NCBI RefSeq assembly: GCF_001307035.1
Contig: NZ_LKIU01000005.1
Coordinates: 692,876-756,875, forward strand
From: Arthrobacter sp. Edens01
Lineage (GTDB): Bacteria; Actinomycetota; Actinomycetes; Actinomycetales; Micrococcaceae
DNA length: 64,000 nt
Direction: 5' to 3'
Below, one piece after another: positions 46,438 to 55,473 of the stretch (the first letter of the stretch is position 1; each line of letters starts with the position of its first letter). The notes under the pieces are model-generated. The model saw only the letters and a program-made list of their open reading frames with translations, made no database searches and was not told the origin of the DNA. The position numbers and the translations under genes were made by a program.

Positions 46438-47268
46438 ATGTGTCGTTGGCTAGCGTATTCAGGTTCCCCCGTCCGCTTGGATGACCTTCTCTATAAACCT
46501 GTGAACTCACTGGTCATGCAAAGCAAACACGCCCGCATGGGCGCGGAGACCACCAACGGGGACGGCTTTGGCATCGGCTGGTACGGCACGGAACCGACTC
46601 CCGGCCTGTTCCACAGCACGGAGCCCGCCTGGCATGACCGCAACCTGCGCGAGCTGGGACGGCAGGCATCGGCCAGCCGCGTCTTCGCGCACATCCGCGC
46701 CACAACAGGTACGGCCATCCAGCAGACAAACTGCCATCCGTTCCGGCACGGCAAATGGCTCTGGATGCATAACGGGGCGCTCGCGGACTTCCCGAAGGTC
46801 AAACGCGATATGGCCATGGCTGTCGAGCCGGGGCTGTATCCGGAGATCGAAGGATCAACGGACTCCGAGATGTTCTTCTACCTCGCACTGACCTTTGGGC
46901 TCGAGGAAGACCCCCGCACAGCGGTCGCCGAGGCCGTGGGATTCATCGAGGATGCAGGACGGCGCCGCGGCGTCGAGCATCCCGTCCAGATGACAGTCGC
47001 AACCACCGACGGCGACACCACCTGGGCGTTCCGCTACTCCAGCCAAGGCAAGTCGCGGTCCCTCTTCACCAGCAGGGACATAACGCCCCTTCAGGCCCTG
47101 TATCCGGAGAACGTGCTGCTGAATAAACTCTCGGACGACTCCCGGCTGGTGGTCTCCGAACCACTGGGCGATCTGCACGGGGCATGGCAGGAGGTGCCGG
47201 AATCCACGTGCGTCGTTGTCCACGGAGGCGAGCAGCAACAGTATTCGTTTGCGCCTGCGGCCCGGTGA
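46438..47268 (+). CDS. Class II glutamine amidotransferase (YafJ/EgtC-like)
   Basis: A 276-aa Ntn-type amidotransferase domain with the catalytic Cys2 exposed after Met removal (MCRWLAYSG). Typical residues: GDGFGIGWYG, RVFAHIRATTGTAIQQTNCHPF, WMHNGALADF, STDSEMFFYL. It is a stand-alone domain like YafJ; EgtC of ergothioneine synthesis is related, but no egt genes are nearby. AAGGAGACGACC precedes the ATG. Confidence 0.9.
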   Translation: MCRWLAYSGSPVRLDDLLYKPVNSLVMQSKHARMGAETTNGDGFGIGWYGTEPTPGLFHSTEPAWHDRNLRELGRQASASRVFAHIRATTGTAIQQTNCHPFRHGKWLWMHNGALADFPKVKRDMAMAVEPGLYPEIEGSTDSEMFFYLALTFGLEEDPRTAVAEAVGFIEDAGRRRGVEHPVQMTVATTDGDTTWAFRYSSQGKSRSLFTSRDITPLQALYPENVLLNKLSDDSRLVVSEPLGDLHGAWQEVPESTCVVVHGGEQQQYSFAPAAR

Positions 47269-47387
47269 AGTGATGCCCGACGGCGGTGTGAACCGGGGCG
47301 GGCGGCTGTCAGTCAGGTGCGCTCAGGGGAGGGCCTGCGTTCGGCACGATCCCGGATACCCGGCAGCATCCGCCCGCCGCGGATCTA

Positions 47388-47422
47388 TTGACAATCAATC
47401 GATCGAATATCGATCATGAGGC
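47388..47422 (+). promoter_or_regulatory. Leaderless promoter with ATCGAT-type palindrome, cassette 2
   Basis: TTGACA (47388-47393), an 18-base spacer, GATCAT (47412-47417), five bases, then the ATG. The palindrome GATCGA-ATA-TCGATC (47401-47415) covers the spacer end and -10. Same geometry as at 43309. Confidence 0.7.
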
Positions 47423-47905
47423 ATGGAAAAACTCCCGCAGAAAATTAGCCTCCAGATGGTGCTCGCGACACGTGCGGCACTTACTCTGCTCCTCCTTGCG
47501 ACTGTCGCCGCGCAGATCGGCGTCGTGAGTACCGGTCGGTCGATGGCATCGGCCTATCCGGAGTTTGCCGATCTGGAAGCGCCGCTGGTTGGGGCGGCCA
47601 TTCTGTTCGGAATCTGCGTTGAGGTGGTACTCGTCATTACAGCAATCCTGGTTGGCTACATTCGGGACGAACGTATTTTCGGCTCAACATCACGCAAGCT
47701 CATTGACATCATGGCGGCGGCTCTCGCTGCGGCAACTGCCATTGTGCTGGGAACCCTGTTCCTCATTCCCGGCCCCCCGGCGCTTGGCCTGCTGGTGATA
47801 GGCGGCGCGCTGGTTGGAGCGACACTGACCATGGTCCTGCTGGTGCTTCGTTCCCTGTTGCGCAAGACGGCGTTCATGCGGGCTGAGCTTGATGGAGTTG
47901 TCTGA
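47423..47905 (+). CDS. DUF2975 membrane protein (cassette 2)
   Basis: A 160-aa four-helix membrane protein, paralogue of the one at 43345 and of exactly the same length; AYPEFADLEAPLVGAAI and FLIPGPPALGLLVIG are the shared signatures. It overlaps the HTH gene by one base. It probably functions with that regulator; the molecular role of DUF2975 is not known. Confidence 0.85.
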   Translation: MEKLPQKISLQMVLATRAALTLLLLATVAAQIGVVSTGRSMASAYPEFADLEAPLVGAAILFGICVEVVLVITAILVGYIRDERIFGSTSRKLIDIMAAALAAATAIVLGTLFLIPGPPALGLLVIGGALVGATLTMVLLVLRSLLRKTAFMRAELDGVV

Positions 47906-48111
47906 TGCCTATTCGCGTGGTGATCGACTCGCTCCTGGCTGAGCGCGGGCTCTCCGTGGGCGAATTTGCAGACCGGATAGGGATTACACCCGCAAACGTT
48001 GCTGTCCTGAAAAACGGGCGGGCAAGAGCTGTTCGATTCTCCACGCTTGACGCAATCTGCCGTGTCCTCGACTGCCAACCCGGAGAGATCCTGGTCTGGG
48101 AGGAGGACTGA
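47905..48111 (+). CDS. Small HTH regulator (YozG/Cro-C1-type), cassette 2
   Basis: A 68-aa HTH protein with the same core as the cassette 1 copy (EFADRIGITPANVAVLKNGR, then ARAVRFSTLDAICRVLDCQP). The conserved recognition region implies that both regulators may recognise both promoters, giving cross-regulation between the cassettes. Confidence 0.88.
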   Translation: MPIRVVIDSLLAERGLSVGEFADRIGITPANVAVLKNGRARAVRFSTLDAICRVLDCQPGEILVWEED

Positions 48112-48243
48112 TTCCCCACTATGCCCGAGCCCCGAAGCCTGCACGGCGCGGGGTACTGTCAGCACCCACTCGCGGACGGCGCCGCTGAGCAGTTCTAATG
48201 GTCGGGACACGGAACGGTCAGCGCACGCACCGAAGGGAACGGC

Positions 48244-49083
48244 ATGAGCGAAGAACGCCCCAGGGAAATCGGGGAATCTGAAGCTCCCGTCGAGGACGAG
48301 CTGCAGGAGTCCTTTGAGAACACCATTACCGAGGGGGCGGAGCGGCTGCACCGCACCTTCCGCAATGTTCTGGTGACCGGGGTTTTTGGCGGCCTTGAGG
48401 TGGGGCTGGGCGTCATGGCTTACCTCGCCGTGATGTACCAAACCGGAGATCATCTGCTGGCCGGAATTGCGTTCAGCGTGGGACTAATTGCCCTGTTCCT
48501 CGCACACAGCGAGCTCTTTACCGAGAATTTCCTGATGCCGATCGCCGCCGTGGTTGCCAAGGAGGCAAGCCTGCGGCAACTCGGTAAACTCTGGGGCGGG
48601 ACGCTTCTGGGCAACCTTGCCGGCGGCTGGGTCATTATGTGGTTCGTCATGCAGGCCTTTCCGCAGTGGGAGGACACCATTGCCGAATCTGCACGGCACT
48701 TCACCGACGCACCGTTCTCCCTTCAGACCGTTGCGCTCGCGGTCCTGGGCGGAAGCACCATCACGCTGATGAGCCGCATGCAGCAGGGTACGTCCTCCGA
48801 CCCGGCCAAGATCGTAGCCACAGTGATCGGGGGATTTCTTCTCGCCGGGCTCCAAATGTTCCATTCAATCCTGGATTCCCTGCTGGTCTTCGGCGCCATT
48901 CAGTCCGGTGCCGGCATTACCTACCTGGAGTGGCTGACCTGGTTTAGCTATACGCTGCTCTTCAACGTGCTTGGGGGACTGGTGCTGGTTACGGCCCTCC
49001 GACTGGTCCGGAGCAAGGAACTGCTGAAGGAACGCCGTGCAGGAGCTCCCGCAGACCCGGATGCCTCCCGCCGGAACGGCTAG
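48244..49083 (+). CDS. Formate/nitrite transporter (FNT) family protein, YfdC-like
   Basis: A 279-aa membrane protein with six main helices. An acidic N-terminal tail (about 45 residues) precedes VLVTGVFGGLEVGLGVMAYL; further FNT features are HSELFTENFLMPI, LWGGTLLGNLAGGWV and GLQMFHSILDSLLVFGAI. The YfdC-like branch has this longer N-terminus; its substrate is uncertain. The start is preceded by GAAGGGAACGGC. Confidence 0.88.
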   Translation: MSEERPREIGESEAPVEDELQESFENTITEGAERLHRTFRNVLVTGVFGGLEVGLGVMAYLAVMYQTGDHLLAGIAFSVGLIALFLAHSELFTENFLMPIAAVVAKEASLRQLGKLWGGTLLGNLAGGWVIMWFVMQAFPQWEDTIAESARHFTDAPFSLQTVALAVLGGSTITLMSRMQQGTSSDPAKIVATVIGGFLLAGLQMFHSILDSLLVFGAIQSGAGITYLEWLTWFSYTLLFNVLGGLVLVTALRLVRSKELLKERRAGAPADPDASRRNG

Positions 49084-49100
49084 GCCAGTGGCGAGCCAGC

Positions 49101-49880
49101 CTACGGTTCCTCAGTGCCGGGCCGGACGCCTGACCACGACGCCGTGCCACCGGAACCGGGGAAAACGGCTTGTTTCATGGCACTGTCTCCGGCGACCGCC
49201 GTGGAGACGTAGTAAAGCGAAAGATCAGGCACATCCGGGTTGTAGGGCCCGTACAGGCCCGGCGCGAGCGCCACGAGCCGGCCGTCCATAAGACTGCCGC
49301 TGAACCAGGCTGCGACGCGGTAGTCCACCGACGAGGCATTCACGACCATTGGGTAACCCGGGTACGCGGCACTGGCGCCCTCGGCGGCCGGCTTTGCCAG
49401 GCCGACCTCGTAGCGGGCACAGACAGAGAGGATGTCCCCGATGGTGTCCGTCCAAGCGAAGGGGTCGAAGGTTACGGCAGCCCCGGTCGAGGGTTCGGCC
49501 AGCGCGAGAACGCCCCCCATCGCCTGGGTCAGCTCTGCCAGCTGTGGTTCCAATACGGGCGGCGCATCCGCCGCGAGGCCCCGGAGCGTTTCGTCGACGG
49601 AACCGGCGGCATCCGGCGATCCAACAAAACCGAAGGTCCCGTCCTCGATCCGCATGAGGGAAATCGCCTGGTAGAGAGGCCCCTTGCCGTCGGCCCCGAG
49701 CAGTTCGGAGCAGATTTGCTCTTCTGTTGCCTCGGTCGCCGCTTCGTCAGCTTCAGCGGGCTGCTCGGCGGACGACGACTCAGACGGTGATGCGGTCTGT
49801 GGAGAAGCCGCGGACCCGGCATTCGTGCACCCGGTCAGGAGCAGCAGAGCAAGGACAGGGACGGCAGCGGTTTTTCTCAT
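49101..49880 (-). CDS. Putative lipoprotein of unknown function
   Basis: A 259-aa protein with a lipobox (LLLLTGC, Cys 18), a Ser/Ala/Glu-rich linker to about residue 50 and a C-terminal extracytoplasmic domain. Start at ATG 49880, with GGGGGAACC upstream; the open frame continues but lacks coding character. I recognise no family. It is convergent with the FNT gene. Confidence 0.75.
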   Translation of the reverse strand: MRKTAAVPVLALLLLTGCTNAGSAASPQTASPSESSSAEQPAEADEAATEATEEQICSELLGADGKGPLYQAISLMRIEDGTFGFVGSPDAAGSVDETLRGLAADAPPVLEPQLAELTQAMGGVLALAEPSTGAAVTFDPFAWTDTIGDILSVCARYEVGLAKPAAEGASAAYPGYPMVVNASSVDYRVAAWFSGSLMDGRLVALAPGLYGPYNPDVPDLSLYYVSTAVAGDSAMKQAVFPGSGGTASWSGVRPGTEEP

Positions 49881-49914
49881 GGTTCCCCCGGGGATCGCAG
49901 ACAGTTGGATCATC

Positions 49915-50934
49915 CTAGCTGTCCGGCGGCCGGAGTTCTGCCGGACCGCGGGGAGCACGCCCGGCGTGTGAGGTGCGGGAAGTTCCCGGGCGGGGGCGGG
50001 CAGCGCTGATTCGGTCCGCGAAGCCGGAGAGGGAATCAATCAACGCCTCAGGGCCCAGTACAGAGAAAGGAGCGTCGAAGCGCAGGACCCAGGACATCAG
50101 CCCTGCCCAGGACCACGACCCGGCCCGCACCCGGCAGGCGCTCTCCGAGACCGGCTCGAGTTCACCGTCTCCCAGCCACGGTGCAACGGAGGCTGCGGGC
50201 AGCTCGAGGAGGAATTCGCCGTAACACGGCCACACGGCGTCGGACTCCGATCCCTTTCGCCGGGCGGCCAGGAACGCTGCCGCGTTCCCGCCCGGAAGAG
50301 GGCGCCGGGTGAAGGTGCCGCCGGCAGGGAACCTCGGCGTCAGCCGGTCCAGCCGAAAAATGCGCCAGTCCGTTTTGTCCAGGTCCCAGGCCACCAAGTA
50401 CCAGCGGCCATTACGGGCGACGACGGCGTGCGGCTCCGCACGGCGGGCCGGGCCCGAGGTGTTCCCGCCGTAGTCGAAGCGGACAATCCGCCGGTCCCGA
50501 ACTGCGGTGCTGAGAGCTTCGAGAACGCTCGGATCCACCTGTACAGGGGATCCGGCGTCGGTAAAGCGGATGGCATCGATCCGGTGCCGCAGCCGTGAGG
50601 GCATCACCTGCCGCACTGTGGTTAGTGCGCGGTTAGCGGCGTCCCCCGTATCCACGCCGCTGGAGGGCGCGGTCTGCAGTGCGACGGCGATTGCCACCGC
50701 CTGCTCGTCATCGAACAGGAGGGGCGGCAGGTCTGCCCCGGCAGCCAGCCGGTAGCCGCCGTCCGGGCCTTTGACCGCAGTGATGGAGTAGCCGAGCCCG
50801 CGGAGCCGGTCCACGTCGCGGCGGACCGTCCGCGGGGCCACGTCAAGGCGCTCGGCCAGCACCTTCCCCGGCCAGTCCCGCCGGGACTGCAGCAGTGAAA
50901 GCAGTGCGAGCATGCGTGCTGAGGTCCCGGACAT
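49915..50934 (-). CDS. WYL-domain transcriptional regulator (YafY-like)
   Basis: A 339-aa protein: N-terminal DeoR-type winged helix (residues 5-60, MLALLSLLQSRRDWPGKVLA, VAPRTVRRDVDRLRGLGY), then a WYL domain (VARNGRWYLVAWDLDKTDWR) and a C-terminal extension. It is divergent from a VOC-family gene, an arrangement often seen for this regulator group, which it probably represses. Confidence 0.9.
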   Translation of the reverse strand: MSGTSARMLALLSLLQSRRDWPGKVLAERLDVAPRTVRRDVDRLRGLGYSITAVKGPDGGYRLAAGADLPPLLFDDEQAVAIAVALQTAPSSGVDTGDAANRALTTVRQVMPSRLRHRIDAIRFTDAGSPVQVDPSVLEALSTAVRDRRIVRFDYGGNTSGPARRAEPHAVVARNGRWYLVAWDLDKTDWRIFRLDRLTPRFPAGGTFTRRPLPGGNAAAFLAARRKGSESDAVWPCYGEFLLELPAASVAPWLGDGELEPVSESACRVRAGSWSWAGLMSWVLRFDAPFSVLGPEALIDSLSGFADRISAARPRPGTSRTSHAGRAPRGPAELRPPDS

Positions 50935-51033
50935 TCTTCGAGTATGCCTGCAGAAGAGGACACATCCTGTCCGCTACCAGGTCCAGGCTGGTTTCAACGG
51001 CACAAACCGTGCCGAAACGAGAGGACAGATTCG

Positions 51034-51501
51034 ATGAGCATCACCACCACTACCCACCTGAACTTCCGCGGCACAGCCGGCCCGGCCCTGGAGTTCTACC
51101 AGTCGGTGTTCGGCGGCATCCTCACCCGTGCCACCTACGGCGACTTCGGTATGCCAAAGGAGGTTCCGGGCGCGGACAAGATCGTCTTCGGACAGCTGGA
51201 AACCGGGAACGGCTTCCGCGTTATGGCCTACGACATCCCCGGCAAGGACAGCACCGACGTCACCGAGACCGCCGGAACCACCCGGCGCGAAAACGGCACC
51301 ACGGTCACCGACCGCACGTTTTTTCAGTCCCTGCGCGGCCAGAGCCTGGCGGAGGTCACCCCGCTCTGGGACGGACTGGCCGACGGCGCGGACATCATCG
51401 AGCCCTTTGCCGCCTCTGCGTGGAGCCCCGGGTTCGGCATGCTGACCGACCGCTTCGGCGTCACCTGGGTGATCGACGTCGAGGCCCCCTACAACGGCTG
51501 A
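51034..51501 (+). CDS. VOC-family (PhnB-like glyoxalase fold) protein
   Basis: A 155-aa protein with the PhnB/3-demethylubiquinone-like glyoxalase fold: THLNFRGTAGPALEFYQSVF, FFQSLRGQSLAEVTPLWDGL and GMLTDRFGVTWVIDV. ATG 51034 is preceded by GAGAGGAC. Its 3' end overlaps the convergent SARP gene by 13 bases. The substrate is unknown. Confidence 0.88.
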   Translation: MSITTTTHLNFRGTAGPALEFYQSVFGGILTRATYGDFGMPKEVPGADKIVFGQLETGNGFRVMAYDIPGKDSTDVTETAGTTRRENGTTVTDRTFFQSLRGQSLAEVTPLWDGLADGADIIEPFAASAWSPGFGMLTDRFGVTWVIDVEAPYNG

Positions 51502-53384
51502 TCCACATCCCCCGTGAGCTGTCGCAGAGCATCAATCAGCCGTTGGACCGGGCCCACGTCCACGGCACCGCTGCCGGCAGCACGTTCACCGGCGGCCGGC
51601 AGCAGGGCGCGAGACGCCCGGCGGCCGGCGGGCCGGTGACGGCTTTCAACCGCAGCAAGCCCGGTAAGGAACCACAGCACTTCCAGCAGCAGATCACGCG
51701 GCGGGTCGGGAAGGGTGTCCAAGGCGGAACGTGCTTCCTCCCGGAGCCCCGCCCGGACCAGCAGCAGCGGACGCACCCACTGCTCGTACGGCCCGAAGCC
51801 GCCGTCGGGCAGATCCGTGCCACTCCGGACGGCACGGGTCAGCTCGGCCAAAGCCGGAAGGCCAGTGTGGAAGCCCGGCATCTCCGTCCCGTCAGGCGGC
51901 GGCGGACCGTCCGTGAAGGTCCACCGGAACCAGCCGGTAAAGACTGTGGCCAAAGAGCGGTCGAACCGGGCCGCGAGGCCGTCGATCCGGTCAGCTTCCC
52001 GAGACGCAGCGGCGACATCGTCGAGGGCACACAGTGCCTGCATCCGGAGCAGTCGTCCCTGAATTTCGAAGGTTGGCAGCTCCGCCTCCAATGCGACGGC
52101 GACGATCTCAGCTCCAAGCGCTTCGCGTGCGGACGCCAGCCCGGCAGTCTCAAAGCTCTGCTGGTACCGGGCGCTGAGGGCAAAACACATCAGGGACGGA
52201 TCATTCAAATCCCGGGCGATCTGTTCAGCCTCGCGGGCTTCGGCCATCCGGGATGCGGTCCCGCGCGATTCCATCGCCACCGTGGCCAGCAGCCGCGCCC
52301 GTACCCGGGCCGAGGTTCCGGGCGGCAGGACGTTCAGCGTCCGTACCGCAGCGTCCACAATCGCGGCCGACTGAACCGGATCATCCGACCGGGTCCAGCT
52401 CCCCGGTACCTCGAAGCCGCCGATCACCCGGGCTGCCAGCTCCGGATCACCGAACTGCTCCGCGGCGGTGATGGCAGCCAGGCGCTGCTCCGCTGCCAGC
52501 CGGACCGAGCCTGACACCGCCAGCACCGGAAGCAGGCATGCCACTCCTTCAAGCTGCGCCCGTTTCCCGGTTTGTCCCGCGGCCGCGACAGCCTGCCACA
52601 GGAGCGAGCTGCCGCCGTCGGGCACCAAATCCAGCGAAGGATCCTGGCGCAGAATCCGCTGTTCAAGGTCAGCCAGCCGGTGTCCGGGATCCAGTCCCAG
52701 GTCATGCCGCAGGGTGGAGCGGGCGTTGGCCAGGAGAGCCAGCGCGTCGCCCTGCCGGGCACAACGGTAAAGCGCCAGGGCAAGCAGCCGCCAGCCTTCC
52801 TCACGCCAGGGATGTTCGCTGACGTGACCATCGAGCAGCGTGAGGACATCCCCGGGGCGGCCCAGGCCCAGCCGGGTTTCCGCGAGTTGCTCAACTGTAG
52901 AGGCGCGGAGTTCAGCGGTCCTTGCCCGCTCCGCCCTGGCCCAGCGGCGGGTGCTGAATTCCTGGAACGCGGCACCGCGCCACTCATCCAGAGCCGAAGC
53001 CAGCAACTCCTTCCGGGCCGCCAAATCCAGCCCGGCAGCGGCCTGGACTGCATGCTCCGCACGCCAAAGGTCGACGTCGGCCATTTGCGGCGCGAGGGCA
53101 TACCCGCCGGCGGTAGTCAGCAGAACTGCAGGGGGAGTGCGCGCAGGGCGGTCCGGTTCGAGGATGCGGCGCAGCTCTCCGATGAAGGTACGGACGGCGC
53201 CCACCGCACCGGGCGGGGCATCCTCCCACAACTCCTCGATGAGGTACTGGGTGGAAACGGACCTGCCGCGGGCCGCCGCCAGGATCCCCAGGACCTCGCG
53301 CTGGCGCGGCTTCGAGAGCCGGAGCGGGGTGTGCTCGATCTCCGCGCAGATTGGTCCAAGGACGCGGATTCGAAGCTTGCTCAC
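51489..53384 (-). CDS. SARP/BTAD-family transcriptional regulator
   Basis: A 631-aa protein. The N-terminal OmpR-like DNA-binding domain (LRIRVLGPICAEIEHTPLRL, then RQREVLGILAAARGRSVS) is followed by a bacterial transcriptional activator domain (about 95-245, with HPWREEGWRLLALALYRCAR). A long helical-repeat C-terminal half follows, without an NB-ARC P-loop. It is similar to AfsR/SARP proteins, but larger than a minimal SARP. It is divergent from the SDR gene, a plausible target. No biosynthetic cluster is adjacent. Confidence 0.87.
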   Translation of the reverse strand: MSKLRIRVLGPICAEIEHTPLRLSKPRQREVLGILAAARGRSVSTQYLIEELWEDAPPGAVGAVRTFIGELRRILEPDRPARTPPAVLLTTAGGYALAPQMADVDLWRAEHAVQAAAGLDLAARKELLASALDEWRGAAFQEFSTRRWARAERARTAELRASTVEQLAETRLGLGRPGDVLTLLDGHVSEHPWREEGWRLLALALYRCARQGDALALLANARSTLRHDLGLDPGHRLADLEQRILRQDPSLDLVPDGGSSLLWQAVAAAGQTGKRAQLEGVACLLPVLAVSGSVRLAAEQRLAAITAAEQFGDPELAARVIGGFEVPGSWTRSDDPVQSAAIVDAAVRTLNVLPPGTSARVRARLLATVAMESRGTASRMAEAREAEQIARDLNDPSLMCFALSARYQQSFETAGLASAREALGAEIVAVALEAELPTFEIQGRLLRMQALCALDDVAAASREADRIDGLAARFDRSLATVFTGWFRWTFTDGPPPPDGTEMPGFHTGLPALAELTRAVRSGTDLPDGGFGPYEQWVRPLLLVRAGLREEARSALDTLPDPPRDLLLEVLWFLTGLAAVESRHRPAGRRASRALLPAAGERAAGSGAVDVGPVQRLIDALRQLTGDVDQPL

Positions 53385-53515
53385 CCGCTGATTCTAGTTC
53401 GCGTGCTCCCGCTGATCCGGCGCTGATTCAGCCGTGCGAACCTCACCCTAGGGCCGCAGAGGACGAACCGGCGGCCGCATACTCCGCGCTTTGCCAGCGC
53501 CAGGAAGGGATAACG

Positions 53516-54307
53516 ATGGATCTGCAGCTTAGAGACAAAACGGCGTTCATCAGCGGTTCCACGCAGGGAATCGGCTACGCCATTGCCAAGACACTGGCCG
53601 GTGAGGGAGCGCGCGTGACGCTCAACGGCCGCGACCAGGGGAAAGTCACAGCCGCGGTCGAGGCACTGCGGCGGGAGATCCCGGGTGCATCGGTGGACGG
53701 ACTCGCCGCCGACTTTTCCGATCCGATCCAGGTGGAGCGGCTCTGCACGGAACTCTCCGACACCGACATCCTGATCAACAACGTGGGCCTGTTCGACCTC
53801 AAACCGTTCGCGGACATTTCCGCCGACGAATGGCGGCGCTATTTCGAGGTGAATACCCTGAGCGGCGCACTGCTGTCCCGACGTCTGCTGCCGGGCATGC
53901 TGGAGCGCGGATGGGGCCGCATCGTCTTCATCGGCAGCGAATCGGGAGTGAACGTACCGGCTGACATGATCCATTACGGCGCGTCCAAAGCCGCGATGCT
54001 GGCCTTGGGAAACGGCCTGGCGAAGCTCACCAAGGGAACCGGCGTAACGGTGAACTCGGTCCTGGGCGGACCCACCTATTCCGACGGCGTTGCCGGCACA
54101 GTCGAAGCGCTCGCCGCCCAGACCGGGCTAGCGGCCGCGGAAATGAAACAGGCGATCATCGGGACGAACCAGACCACCCTGCTTCAGCGGTTCATCGAGC
54201 CCGAAGAGATCGCAGCCATGGTGACATTCTTGGCCAGCCCGCTGGCCTCCGCGACGAACGGGTCTGCGGTGCGGGTCGACGGCGGTGTGCTCACGGCGAT
54301 GCTTTAG
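53516..54307 (+). CDS. SDR-family oxidoreductase
   Basis: A 263-aa classical short-chain dehydrogenase: NAD(P) motif GSTQGIGYAIA, NNVG motif, catalytic Tyr and Lys in YGASKAAML, and C-terminal VDGG. ATG 53516 follows GGAAGGGA; the upstream frame extension overlaps the regulatory region and is not coding. It is divergent from the SARP gene and convergent (17-base overlap) with the pentapeptide-repeat gene. Confidence 0.92.
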   Translation: MDLQLRDKTAFISGSTQGIGYAIAKTLAGEGARVTLNGRDQGKVTAAVEALRREIPGASVDGLAADFSDPIQVERLCTELSDTDILINNVGLFDLKPFADISADEWRRYFEVNTLSGALLSRRLLPGMLERGWGRIVFIGSESGVNVPADMIHYGASKAAMLALGNGLAKLTKGTGVTVNSVLGGPTYSDGVAGTVEALAAQTGLAAAEMKQAIIGTNQTTLLQRFIEPEEIAAMVTFLASPLASATNGSAVRVDGGVLTAML

Positions 54308-55205
54308 CTCGGGAAAGCGGGACGCAGCCCGGGTCCCTGCGGCTGAGCCAATGGGACGGGCGGACAAGTTCGACGGGCAGGAGCGTCTGGGCATTACCGC
54401 TGGCGGAGTTCAGCTGCGCCTGCGTCAGGTAGAGGGTTTGAGAGAGATCGGCCCCTTCGAGGCGCGCATCTCTGAAGTCAGCTCCGAGGACGTCCGTGCC
54501 CGAAAGGTTGCAGCCTCTAAGATCGGCGGCAATCAAATACGCCCCGCGCAAATCCGCTCCGCACAGCGACGCCCCTTTCATTTGCATGCCCATGAGGTCT
54601 GCTCCCGGGACAAGAGTGCCGTCCAGGTGATCGTCGCCGGTCGCGAGGTATGCGGAGCGGACTTCCTCACTGACTTCCATCAGCACAGCCCGGACCCGGG
54701 CGTGCATATCGCTAAGGTCGACGGAAAGTACCCCGCGCGCATCCGCCGTCACCTCCTCAATTTCCATCCTGATGCTGTCGACCACGTGCGCCGTGTCCGG
54801 GTCGAAGGTTCTGCTGGACGCTTCCGTGAGGTACCAGAGCATTTCATGAAGCTGCCGGACAACTTTGAACGCCGCGAACATGTGTTTGGCTGTTTCCGGC
54901 TTGGCTTTCCAACTGATTCCGTGGAAGAGGTCTTGGGCTACATATTGGCCGGCACCGAAGCAGTCGAAGGTGATGCATCCACGAAAGCCCCGCGGAGTCA
55001 GGCTGTCATGGATGGTGCATGAGAAGTCGGGACCAAGGTTCCGGCAAGGAGTTCCTGCGGGTTTGTCGATAGCGAAATCCGCGGTGCGGGAAAAACCCAG
55101 TGCGGTACAGCAGAGCGCGAAACAGTTGCCGCAATCAGGGCGCAGTGATTCCCGGTCAGTGGCAGGTGAGAAAGGCGTGGTGGGGTCGTTCGATGTGACG
55201 GGCAT
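54291..55205 (-). CDS. YkgJ-like cysteine-cluster protein fused to pentapeptide repeats
   Basis: A 304-aa protein. The N-terminal third has a cysteine pattern DCGNCFALCC with later Cys in TPCRNLGPDFSC and FRGCITFDC, as in YkgJ-type metal-binding proteins. A helical middle follows, then about 12 pentapeptide repeats (A(D/N)LXX, residues about 190-255: GADLMG, GADLRG, AADLRG, GADFRD, GADLSQ). The fusion is uncommon, and both domains are of unknown function together. Its 3' end overlaps the convergent SDR gene. Confidence 0.8.
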   Translation of the reverse strand: MPVTSNDPTTPFSPATDRESLRPDCGNCFALCCTALGFSRTADFAIDKPAGTPCRNLGPDFSCTIHDSLTPRGFRGCITFDCFGAGQYVAQDLFHGISWKAKPETAKHMFAAFKVVRQLHEMLWYLTEASSRTFDPDTAHVVDSIRMEIEEVTADARGVLSVDLSDMHARVRAVLMEVSEEVRSAYLATGDDHLDGTLVPGADLMGMQMKGASLCGADLRGAYLIAADLRGCNLSGTDVLGADFRDARLEGADLSQTLYLTQAQLNSASGNAQTLLPVELVRPSHWLSRRDPGCVPLSRAKASP

Positions 55206-55245
55206 GTGGTCTTCTCTGGATGGGTTCGGTGAGGGTCCGGGTGCC

Positions 55246-55271
55246 AGGGGAACTCATGGAGGAGCTCCCCT
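55246..55271. terminator. Hairpin between quinone-reductase pseudogene and pentapeptide gene
   Basis: AGGGGAACTC (55246-55255) and GAGCTCCCCT (55262-55271) pair with one mismatch around a 6-base loop. It may end the minus-strand unit that stops at 55474, but no T run follows. Confidence 0.35.
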
Positions 55272-55473
55272 GGAGGGCGCACAGAATCACCGCTCCGAAT
55301 GGAAGCGGACGGGAACCGCTGCATCGACTCTGGTTCACAGAGAAAGTAAGAATGTCACTGCGGAGAAATCTAGCATCAGTCCGGCTGCCCGTCAGCCCGT
55401 CCCGGGGAAGCGCAAGGACTCCGATGGATTCGTCCCCGTGTTGAACGGATCAGCCGTGGCGCTCGGCAGCGGG

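Noticed and set aside
51489-54307. Secondary-metabolite cluster around the SARP regulator
   Set aside because: No synthase, carrier protein or tailoring genes other than one SDR are near it.
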